A DNA stretch of 21,003 nt from Candidatus Dormiibacterota bacterium (GTDB lineage Bacteria > Chloroflexota > Dormibacteria > Dormibacterales > Dormibacteraceae). Location of the stretch: assembly GCA_003151665.1 (NCBI GenBank), contig PLYD01000100.1, forward strand, positions 1-21,003, written 5' to 3'. The notes beneath the pieces were generated by a model that was not told the DNA's origin, made no database searches, and saw nothing but the letters and a program-made list of their open reading frames with translations. Of the stretch, positions 13,336-19,350 are shown piece after piece. Position numbers and translations under genes: made by a program. Position 1 is the first letter of the stretch. Each line of letters starts with the position of its first letter.

Positions 13336-13890
13336 TCAGGGGCGGAAGATCAGCGAGTAGCCGCGCCCTGGCTTGTTGACGATATCGACGGGAATCGCAA
13401 GGTCGATAAGGATCTTGCGCAGCCGCCTTATGTAGTTGCGCACCTCTTCAGGAAAAAGCGCCGGATCGGCCCAAGCCTGTCCAAGGATCTGCGTGGTCGT
13501 GAAGTACCGGTGGGGGTGACTCAGAAGGAACTGAAGTAGCTGGAACTCGCGCTTCGTCAGTGAGATGCTCTGGCCCTTGTGCCTGATCATCCGCCCGGTC
13601 GGGTCGAGCCACAAGCCCTGGAGGTCCCAGATGCGCTTGTACCAGAGGTCGAGACGCCTCTGGTAGCCCTGCATCTGATCGTCGATTATCCGTAGGTCGA
13701 CCATCGCTGCTTTCCGAGCCTCCGGCCGCAGGGCCGCTACGTCCCGCTCGACTCGATCCAGCAAGCCCCGCTTGAACTCGAGCAGGTCGGCGTAAATGCT
13801 CATCCAGTGCCGGGCGTCTTCCCAGTGAGTAGTCTTGAGGTCCTCACCCTCGAGGGGACGCCCCGCCCGCACCCTGGTGGGAGGTGCCAT
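13336..13890 (-). CDS. Winged-helix (OmpR/PhoB-type) regulator with N-terminal helical domain
   Basis: With ATG 13890 the protein has 184 residues. Residues about 96-184 are an OmpR/PhoB-type DNA-binding winged helix: LTKREFQLLQFLLSHPHRYF, then EEVRNYIRRLRKIL, then NKPGRGYSLIF. There is no receiver domain with a phospho-acceptor Asp. Instead residues 22-92 form a charged helical region (HWEDARHWMSIYADLL to QRRLDLWYKRIWDLQ) that aligns by eye with the divergent 112-residue protein at 14012. It may sense a partner rather than a phosphate signal. ATG 13890 has TAGAAT 8 bases upstream and a weak TTGCAC at 18-base spacing, so it is probably leaderless. The frame stays open to 14031, but the added residues overlap the divergent promoter and gene. 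A hairpin terminator follows. Confidence 0.82.
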   Translation of the reverse strand: MAPPTRVRAGRPLEGEDLKTTHWEDARHWMSIYADLLEFKRGLLDRVERDVAALRPEARKAAMVDLRIIDDQMQGYQRRLDLWYKRIWDLQGLWLDPTGRMIRHKGQSISLTKREFQLLQFLLSHPHRYFTTTQILGQAWADPALFPEEVRNYIRRLRKILIDLAIPVDIVNKPGRGYSLIFRP

Positions 13891-13898
13891 TTCAGCCG

Positions 13899-13928
13899 AT
13901 TCTAAAACAGCGATTGTTCTATGTGCAA
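13899..13928 (-). promoter_or_regulatory. Promoter of the winged-helix regulator
   Basis: The minus strand reads TTGCAC (13923-13928), an 18-base spacer and TAGAAT (13899-13904), with 8 bases to ATG 13890. An inverted repeat TTGTTC/GAACAA (13914-13919 and 13938-13943) overlaps it and could be an autoregulatory site. Confidence 0.5.
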
Positions 13929-14011
13929 CGTCCCACGGAACAAAATTGGAGTCGAGAAGGGAGCGTTTGTTGCTGAACTTCTTACGGGAAGGGCCGTACA
14001 ACGTATGAAGG

Positions 14012-14350
14012 ATGGCTAAAACTCTGAGCAAAAGGGATCGACCAGACGTGGATGCGGCGGAGCGCGGTGGCGACTGGACAAAGCGAATGGACGGCGAAGG
14101 CGTACCAGGCGATTCGAACCTGGAACAGGCCGTCTACTGGAGCGAGGTCTATACCGAGATCCTCGCGATGGAGGAGAAGGTGCTGGCGCGCATCCGCGAG
14201 CTGATGCTGACCCAATCGGATACAGCTCGACGCGAGGTCGAGCTCACCAACGTTCCTGTCGTTGTCGCCCAGGCCGAAAGGTTCCGTCAGCGCCTCGGTT
14301 ATTGGGACGCGCGCGTGGCGGATCTGCAGCAGAGAGTCAAGTCGGCCTAG
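14012..14350 (+). CDS. Small helical protein related to the neighbouring regulator's N-terminal domain
   Basis: The 112-residue protein is rich in Glu, Arg, Gln and Leu and should be mostly helical. Residues 36-107 (NLEQAVYWSEVYTEIL to RLGYWDARVADLQQ) align with residues 22-92 of the divergent winged-helix regulator with one single-residue gap and about 17 identities, including W, Y, AR, RL, W, R and DLQ at matching places. It has no DNA-binding domain, signal peptide or membrane span. It may pair with the regulator through the shared domain; this is inference. ATG 14012 directly follows GAAGG, and a weak TACAAC box lies 8 bases upstream, so translation may be leaderless. The stop is 7 bases from the convergent dipeptidase stop. 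No known family is recognised. Confidence 0.72.
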   Translation: MAKTLSKRDRPDVDAAERGGDWTKRMDGEGVPGDSNLEQAVYWSEVYTEILAMEEKVLARIRELMLTQSDTARREVELTNVPVVVAQAERFRQRLGYWDARVADLQQRVKSA

Positions 14351-14357
14351 GAACGGC

Positions 14358-15746
14358 TCACTCGCCCAACTTGCAGATGAAGCGAATGATCGCCTCGATG
14401 CCTGTGTGGTAGTGGTCGATCGCCAGGTGCTCGTTCGGTGAGTGGACGGCGTCGTCAGCCTGTGGGATCCCACTGATCATCAGCGGCGCACCGATCGCCT
14501 CTTGAAAGTCCAGCGATACAGGGATCGAGCCACCGCTTCGAACAAGAGCTGTCTCCTTGCTGAAGGCCTCGCTATAAGCGGATCGGAGCGCGTCGGCAGC
14601 GGAGTGATTGACATCGCACACTACAGGCGGGGCTGAGCCGAGTAGCTCGACCTTGATCTCCACTCCTGGACTCGTGAGCGTGTTGACGTATTTCTCCAGG
14701 GACGACAGGATCGCCTTCCAGTCCTGGTCGGGTACCAGCCGCATGCTGACTTTTGCCATCGCACGTGCGGGAATCACAGTCTTCTCCCCGACGCCGGTGA
14801 ACCCGCCGATGATGCCGTTGGCGTCCAGTGTCGGCCGGCTGCCGGTTCGCTCGAGTCCGAGAAAACCTGGTTCACCCTCCAACGCACGCGCTCCCGACAA
14901 CTTTTGAATCATTTGGACGTAGTGCTCGTCTTTCTTCTTCCAATCCGCCAACTCTTCGTCGCTGGGCCGGCGCACGTCGTCGTAAAAGCCCGGAATGGTG
15001 ATATGTCCATCGCGATCCTTGAGCTCCCCGAGGACAAGAGCCAGTGTGTTGATGGGGTTGGGCGCCACGCCGCCGTACATTCCGGAATGCAGGTCGACTG
15101 CGGCGCCGCTGGCATGAAGCTCCACATAAAGGATGCCGCGGAGAGCGGTGCCCAGGGTGGGGTTGTCGGCCTCGTCGAAGCCGCCATCCCAGATCAAGAC
15201 CGAGTCCGTCTTGAGCTTTGAGCCGTTCGCGCGCAGGTATCGCTTCAAGGACTCGCCGCTGACCTCTTCCTCACCCTCGATCAGGAAGCGGAGGTTGACC
15301 GGTGGGCCACCCGCGGCGAAGAGGTGCTCGACCGCCTTGAGGGTGGCCATGTGGTTGCCCTTGTTGTCGGCGCACCCTCGTGCGTAGAGGTGACCGTTGC
15401 GAACCTCAGGCTCGAAAGGTGGCGACTTCCATTCGTCCATTGGGTCGGGCGGCTGCACGTCGTAGTGGCCGTAGATGGTGAGGTGGGGTTTTCCTGGGCG
15501 TCCGTTCCAATCCGCGACCACCACCGGGTTGCCATCCTTGATGACGTCGACGATCTCGACCTTCATCCCCAGCGCGACCATGCGATCCCGCAGCCACTCC
15601 GCGTTGCGGATGCAGTCGTCCCGCCGTTCGGGCAAGGTGCTGATCGACGGGATACGAAGCTCTTCCACGAGGTCGGCGAGGTCGGCGTCGCGGGATGCCT
15701 TCGCCTTCGCCAGGGCGGCGTCTCTGAGGGCGTGTGTATTGGCCAT
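14358..15746 (-). CDS. M20 family metallopeptidase (dipeptidase)
   Basis: The 462-residue protein is an M20 dipeptidase with two-zinc-site motifs: H94 and D96 in IYGHYDVQPP, D127 in ARGCADNKGN, the acidic pair in LIEGEEEVSG (about 159-160), WDGGF, LHSGMYGG in the dimerisation lid region, and a C-terminal histidine in AVHSPNEH. Such enzymes cut dipeptides or short peptides in the cytoplasm. The family also includes carnosinase-like and DapE/ArgE enzymes, but the length and motifs fit the dipeptidase group best. ATG 15746 (MANTHALRDA) overlaps the upstream DinB-family stop as TAATG, implying translational coupling. The frame is open 348 bases further upstream, but that part is an out-of-frame reading of the DinB gene. 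Exact substrate unknown. Confidence 0.92.
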   Translation of the reverse strand: MANTHALRDAALAKAKASRDADLADLVEELRIPSISTLPERRDDCIRNAEWLRDRMVALGMKVEIVDVIKDGNPVVVADWNGRPGKPHLTIYGHYDVQPPDPMDEWKSPPFEPEVRNGHLYARGCADNKGNHMATLKAVEHLFAAGGPPVNLRFLIEGEEEVSGESLKRYLRANGSKLKTDSVLIWDGGFDEADNPTLGTALRGILYVELHASGAAVDLHSGMYGGVAPNPINTLALVLGELKDRDGHITIPGFYDDVRRPSDEELADWKKKDEHYVQMIQKLSGARALEGEPGFLGLERTGSRPTLDANGIIGGFTGVGEKTVIPARAMAKVSMRLVPDQDWKAILSSLEKYVNTLTSPGVEIKVELLGSAPPVVCDVNHSAADALRSAYSEAFSKETALVRSGGSIPVSLDFQEAIGAPLMISGIPQADDAVHSPNEHLAIDHYHTGIEAIIRFICKLGE

Positions 15747-16210
15747 TACGATCGCCCTCGCGAGCGCTCGATCTGCTTGGCGTGATCGTGCCCGTGGCTG
15801 GCATAGATGGTGAGCCAGTCCTCCACCGAGTAGCTGCTGCGCTCGCTGTGGGTTCCCGCTCTCAGCCAATCCTCTTCGGTGAGCCGCTCCAGGATCTGCG
15901 CCGTGGACTCGCGCGCCCAGCGCATCGCTTCGAGGGAAGGCTCGATCGGGCGATCGGATGTGAGTTTCTTGGCGAAGAGGGCCTCGTCGTAGCCGCTGAT
16001 CACGGGGCCGTCCTCGGCGACCAGTCGCCGGAGCCTGATTGCCGAGGTCATTTCGCTGTCGGCGAGGTGGTGGGCGATCATCCGGGGCGTCCACTCATCG
16101 CTGGCGGAGCGATCGAGCTCCTCATCCGTCAGGCCTCTAAGCGCCTCGACCACTGCGCTGTGCCCCTCCCGATACCGCCGGATCAAGGCCTTCCGTTCCT
16201 GAGCGTCCAC
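15746..16210 (-). CDS. DinB superfamily protein
   Basis: The protein (154 residues from GTG 16210) has the DinB/YfiT-like four-helix pattern: an N-terminal ALIRRYREGHSAVVEALRGL, then LTDEELDRSASDEWTPRMIA, then HHLADSEMTSAIRLRRL, and a C-terminal HGHDHAKQIER. The spaced histidines fit the family's metal triad. DinB-fold proteins include thiol-dependent transferases (bacillithiol or mycothiol types), but most are uncharacterised, so no reaction is assigned. GTG 16210 is chosen because AGGAGG ends exactly 6 bases upstream; the in-frame GTG 16216 touches that site. The stop overlaps the M20 dipeptidase start (TAATG), so the two are probably one operon. Confidence 0.85.
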   Translation of the reverse strand: MDAQERKALIRRYREGHSAVVEALRGLTDEELDRSASDEWTPRMIAHHLADSEMTSAIRLRRLVAEDGPVISGYDEALFAKKLTSDRPIEPSLEAMRWARESTAQILERLTEEDWLRAGTHSERSSYSVEDWLTIYASHGHDHAKQIERSRGRS

Positions 16211-16216
16211 AAACAC

Positions 16217-16222
16217 CCTCCT
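16217..16222 (-). promoter_or_regulatory. Ribosome binding site of the DinB-family gene
   Basis: A perfect AGGAGG on the minus strand, 6 bases before GTG 16210. It decides the start and stands out because several genes in the window lack a ribosome site. Confidence 0.75.
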
Positions 16223-16244
16223 GATTCAATCGCCGGCCCGAGGT

Positions 16245-16320
16245 TGGAGCCGGCAACAGGAATCGAACCCGTAACCTGCTGTTTACAAAACAGCTGCTCT
16301 GCCAATTGAGCTATGCCGGC
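16245..16320 (-). tRNA. tRNA-Thr (anticodon TGT)
   Basis: On the minus strand the acceptor GCCGGCA pairs with TGCCGGC, followed by discriminator T and an encoded CCA. The D arm is GCTCAATTGGCAGAGC, the anticodon arm GCTGT-TTTGTAA-ACAGC with anticodon TGT, and the T arm ACGGG-TTCGATT-CCTGT. It sits 23 bases before the DinB ribosome site. Confidence 0.97.
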
Positions 16321-16331
16321 GTCTTCTCGGA

Positions 16332-16337
16332 AGGTTA
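16332..16337 (-). promoter_or_regulatory. -10 box of tRNA-Thr
   Basis: TAACCT on the minus strand ends 11 bases before the tRNA 5' end, the same distance as TAGACT before tRNA-Asp. Confidence 0.35.
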
Positions 16338-16414
16338 GCGCAAGCCCTTTACGGCGATAGTCCGAGCCGATCCAACTCCTTGGGAATGATGCTGGCCCTG
16401 CTCCCCAGCCCGGG

Positions 16415-16981
16415 TCATCTGCCCGCGGTTACGGTTTTGAGCTCATCAAACGACTCTCGGATGTGCTGCGGCAAATCTCGCCCGCTCGTGTCATTGATCC
16501 AGCGTTCGAAAGCGACTCTGAAGACGGTGATCCCTGCCTCCGCAGCCAGGCTCGCGGTCGGCTCTCTGACGCCGCGCCGGTGCAGCGCGCCGGCGAGCGC
16601 CGAGGCGAGTTTTGCGAGTTTGATCAGCTCGCGCTCCTGCAGCTCTGCGTTCGCGGTAATGACGGCCTGACGCTGTACGGAGCGTTCGCGGCCTTCCTGG
16701 AAGCTGGCGCCAGCAGCCTCCAGGGCTGCTATGACCGCGTCGATCGGCGCTGCGGAATCGGGCGCGCCCACCACGGCGCTCACGAGGGAGTCCTGCAGTC
16801 TGCCCGCGCCCCAAAACAGAACCTCACGCTTGTCGGCGAAATACCGGAAGAAGGTGCGTTCCGTGAGCCCCGCCCGCTCAGCGATGTCCGCCACTGTGGT
16901 CTGCTCGAACCCACGCTCGCCGTAAAGAGCGAGAGCTGCCTGTTCCAGCCGGCCACGAGCGTCCGGCTCCCATCTACCCAC
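16415..16981 (-). CDS. TetR/AcrR family regulator
   Basis: The protein has the TetR N-terminal helix-turn-helix: GRLEQAALALYGERGFEQTT, then VADIAERAGLTERTFFRYF, then ADKREVLF. A helical ligand-binding domain follows to residue 188. With GTG 16981 it begins MGRWEPDARGRL, a common opening for this TetR subgroup. This start has TACGAT 6 bases upstream and no ribosome site. ATG 17014 is an in-frame alternative, but it would place the first codons inside a 17-bp operator-like sequence. The regulator is divergent from the epimerase-like gene at 17091. Two near-identical palindromes lie between, so it probably represses both itself and that gene. The inducer is not predictable from sequence. Confidence 0.88.
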   Translation of the reverse strand: MGRWEPDARGRLEQAALALYGERGFEQTTVADIAERAGLTERTFFRYFADKREVLFWGAGRLQDSLVSAVVGAPDSAAPIDAVIAALEAAGASFQEGRERSVQRQAVITANAELQERELIKLAKLASALAGALHRRGVREPTASLAAEAGITVFRVAFERWINDTSGRDLPQHIRESFDELKTVTAGR

Positions 16982-16997
16982 GCGCCGATCGTACCCG

Positions 16998-17014
16998 ATG
17001 ACAGCGACTGACAT
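16998..17014. promoter_or_regulatory. Operator 1 of the TetR regulator
   Basis: ATGACAGCGACTGACAT is a near-palindrome with arms ATGACAG and CTGACAT. It differs from operator 2 at one base in the arms. The centres are 31 bp apart, about three helical turns, placing both sites on the same DNA face. Confidence 0.6.
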
Positions 17015-17028
17015 GGAGTGCTATGTTA

Positions 17029-17045
17029 ATGACAGTTACTGTCAT
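17029..17045. promoter_or_regulatory. Operator 2 of the TetR regulator
   Basis: ATGACAGTTACTGTCAT is a perfect 7-3-7 palindrome. It overlaps the region after a possible plus-strand TATGTT -10 box (17023-17028), so binding there would block transcription of the epimerase-like gene. Confidence 0.65.
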
Positions 17046-17079
17046 CAGCCGTCCTCGACACCGAGGAATGTCGACCGAC

Positions 17080-17085
17080 AGGAGG
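17080..17085 (+). promoter_or_regulatory. Ribosome binding site of the epimerase-like gene
   Basis: AGGAGG ends 5 bases before ATG 17091 and fixes that start over the open frame extending upstream through the operators. Confidence 0.75.
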
Positions 17086-17090
17086 TCTCA

Positions 17091-18065
17091 ATGCGCGTTT
17101 TCATCACGGGTGCGTCGGGCTGGATCGGCTCCGCCGTTGTCACCGAGCTCCTCAGCGAGGGCCATCAGGTCGTCGGGCTGGCTCGCTCGGATGCCTCGGC
17201 TGCTGCGCTTGTGGCCGCTGGATCGGACGTGTGTCGCGGCACCATTGATGACCTCGACATCCTGCGGAGCGCCGCGGCCGCGTCGGACGGTGTGATCCAC
17301 CTCGCGTTCAAGCACGACATCGCTTTCTCGGGGGGCTTCGAGGACGCTGCCGATGCCGATCGCCGCGCCATCGAGACCTTCGGCGAGGTGCTTGCAGGTT
17401 CTGATCGACCTTTCGTCATCGCCTCCGGGACGCTCGGGCTCGCACCAGGGCGTTTGGGGACGGAACAGGATGGCCACGGTCCGGCTCCGGCGCACATGAG
17501 CGGCGGTCCGCGGACTCGGCTGGCCAGCGCGGAGATGACGCTCTCACTCGCGTCCCGCAGCGTGCGCTCTTCCATCGTGCGCTTCTCGCCAACGGTCCAC
17601 GGCGAAGGAGATCACGGCTTCATGGCCACCCTGGTCGGCATCGCCCGCGACAAGGGCGTCTCCGGCTACATCGGCGATGGGTCCAACCGCTGGCCCGCCG
17701 TGCACCGGCTCGATGCAGCGCACCTGGTCTGCCTGGCCCTGGATAAGGCCCCAGCGGGTTCGACGCTACACGCGGTCGCTGACGAGGGCGTGCCCATGGG
17801 TGCCATCGCAGAGGTGATCGGCAGGCATCTCGACCTCCCTGTGGTCGCCATCTCTCCGGAGGACGCAGCCGCGCACTTCATGTGGATGGCCAGCTTCCTC
17901 GCGCTCGACAGCCCGGCCTCGAGCACGCTGACCCGCGAGATGCTTGCATGGCAACCGACCAATCCCGGGCTCATCGAAGACCTCGACCAGGGCCACTACT
18001 TTCACGGCATGACGAGCCGCGCCACGCCTGCCGCTATCACCGCGCGGCCTCTTTTGGAATCGTGA
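17091..18065 (+). CDS. NAD(P)-dependent epimerase/dehydratase-like SDR protein
   Basis: The 324-residue protein begins with an extended-SDR Rossmann motif (FITGASGWIGS, G7, G10, G13), followed by GLARSD after the second strand and HLAFKHD. The usual catalytic YxxxK is not seen. The expected place has a region PRTRLASAEMTLS, as in an atypical SDR group often annotated as NAD-dependent epimerase or SDR oxidoreductase. C-terminal RWPAVHRLDAAHLVCLAL is typical of the fold. A redox or epimerase reaction is therefore likely, but the substrate is unknown. Strong AGGAGG precedes ATG 17091. The divergent TetR gene and twin operators suggest inducible expression, as seen with detoxification or secondary-metabolite enzymes. 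Confidence 0.87.
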   Translation: MRVFITGASGWIGSAVVTELLSEGHQVVGLARSDASAAALVAAGSDVCRGTIDDLDILRSAAAASDGVIHLAFKHDIAFSGGFEDAADADRRAIETFGEVLAGSDRPFVIASGTLGLAPGRLGTEQDGHGPAPAHMSGGPRTRLASAEMTLSLASRSVRSSIVRFSPTVHGEGDHGFMATLVGIARDKGVSGYIGDGSNRWPAVHRLDAAHLVCLALDKAPAGSTLHAVADEGVPMGAIAEVIGRHLDLPVVAISPEDAAAHFMWMASFLALDSPASSTLTREMLAWQPTNPGLIEDLDQGHYFHGMTSRATPAAITARPLLES

Positions 18066-18160
18066 TCTGAGGTCGTGTAACTGCTCCAGGTCATGTGGCC
18101 CATTGCGCCGGGGCCCCTCGCCTCTACCCCCAGCAGGCTCCAGCCCTGAAGCTCGTATCA

Positions 18161-18613
18161 GTGCGTACCAACAAAGCGAGCATCCGGGTTGCTGAATCGA
18201 GGCCTGAGCTGGAGGAGATTCGGGAGGCGGAGTGCCTCGAAATCCTTGGCCGGCACAGCCTCGGTCGGATGGCAATCGTCGTGGACGGGCAACCCCAGAT
18301 CTTTCCAGTCAACTATGCAATGAGCGGCCGGATCGTCGCCCTTCGCACCGGCGCCGGCAGCAAGCTGTCGTATGCGCCCACTTCGAAAGTGTGCTTCGAG
18401 ATCGACGAGTACGATTCCTCCGGCGGCGGATGGAGCGTGATGGTGCAAGGCATCGCCGTTGATGCCACGGAAGCGTTCGACGACGTGTCATGGGCCGCCC
18501 GCGCTGTGGAAGCCTGGCCGCTCGCACCAGGTGTGAAGCCCTATCGGATAGCGATCGAACCCAGCAAGATCACGGGCCGTCGATTTCGAGTGGCACCCTC
18601 AGCGGTGAGTTAG
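18161..18613 (+). CDS. Pyridoxamine 5'-phosphate oxidase-fold flavin protein
   Basis: The core AECLEILGRHSLGRMAIVVD, then GQPQIFPVNYAMSGRIVALR, then TGAGSKLSYA, CFEIDEYD and GWSVMVQGIA is characteristic of the small PNPOx-like (FMN- or F420-binding split-barrel) family common in high-GC soil bacteria. The C-terminal segment is APGVKPYRIAIEPSKITGRR. True PNPOx substrate residues cannot be judged, so vitamin B6 metabolism is not claimed. The fold is used by many flavin reductases and by NimA-like proteins. GTG 18161 gives 150 residues, near the usual size. The frame is open to GTG 18095, but the extra residues do not look like the family, and neither start has a good ribosome site. The stop overlaps the convergent universal stress gene (TTAG). 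Confidence 0.82.
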   Translation: MRTNKASIRVAESRPELEEIREAECLEILGRHSLGRMAIVVDGQPQIFPVNYAMSGRIVALRTGAGSKLSYAPTSKVCFEIDEYDSSGGGWSVMVQGIAVDATEAFDDVSWAARAVEAWPLAPGVKPYRIAIEPSKITGRRFRVAPSAVS

Positions 18614-19062
18614 GCCGCCGCCGAGATCACGAGGACCGGCCGCTTGGAGTGGAGTACGAGCTCATGGCTCGCGCTTCCTAGCAAGAGTTCGGCAACGCCT
18701 CCTCGACCGCGCCTGCCGACGATAACGACATCGGCTTTCTCGCGGTCGGCCACCGCGGCGATCACGGACGCCGCCCGCCCGTCCTCCATCACTGTGCGAT
18801 AACGAACCCCCGAAACCTTAAGCGGCTTGCACCACTTGTTTTCGAAATCCGACTTCATAGCGGCGCGCCACTCCTCGTCGAATTGAATCGGAGTGCCATA
18901 TGGCTGAGGGAAGTATGTCGGGACGTCGATCGCGTAGACGGCGGTCACTTGGGCGCCCATTGCCTTCGCCATTCGCACCGCCCACTTAAGAGCGGCCGCC
19001 GACGACCCAGAGCCGTCCAGACCGACCACGATCCGCCGAACGCCAGAGTTTTTTGGTGCCAT
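18610..19062 (-). CDS. Universal stress protein (UspA family)
   Basis: The 150-residue protein is a single UspA domain: RRIVVGLDGSGSSAAALKWA at the N-terminus with D16, and the ATP-binding pattern G-x2-G-x9-G-S at G116, G119, G129 and S130 (VGRRGRGGVAELLLGSAS). ATP-binding Usp proteins help survival in stress, often under hypoxia or growth arrest. ATG 19062 has AAGGAG 6 bases upstream and is preferred to the longer open frame. It converges with the PNPOx-like gene, sharing TTAG at the stops. It is divergent from the acetyltransferase/acyl-CoA synthetase gene 288 bases away. That gap contains no further gene I can support. Confidence 0.92.
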   Translation of the reverse strand: MAPKNSGVRRIVVGLDGSGSSAAALKWAVRMAKAMGAQVTAVYAIDVPTYFPQPYGTPIQFDEEWRAAMKSDFENKWCKPLKVSGVRYRTVMEDGRAASVIAAVADREKADVVIVGRRGRGGVAELLLGSASHELVLHSKRPVLVISAAA

Positions 19063-19350
19063 TTCCGACTCCTTGTGAAACGTCAGCGTTTTTTCGGAGG
19101 GCGGCCCTGCTTCGCTTGGAGTGTATCGGCTGGGAGCATGGCGTCCACATCCCCGATCGTCCGTCCGGAAGAGCGCCAACGCAAAGGTCTAATTGCCCGG
19201 GCATCGGGGGTCCAACGACCCTGCCGCCAGCTCTGCCGCAAGCCCAGGCTCGGAATAGCCAACCAGTCAACAGCGACTGGGCAGTGAGTACGACCAAGCC
19301 GTCATGTAGCAGGTAAGACATGGTCCCAATTGAATCGGCGAGGTCGACCA

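Noticed and set aside
13891..14031. Upstream extension of the winged-helix regulator
   Set aside because: It would cross the divergent promoter and the start of the small helical gene. A TAGAAT box sits 8 bases before ATG 13890.
15747..16094. N-terminal extension of the M20 dipeptidase frame
   Set aside because: It overlaps the DinB-family gene out of frame, and the conserved M20 sequence begins soon after ATG 15746, which is coupled by TAATG.
19063..19350. Possible small gene between the universal stress protein and the GNAT fusion
   Set aside because: The open frames there have no ribosome site, no motif and unlikely composition. The stretch is probably only the two divergent promoters.
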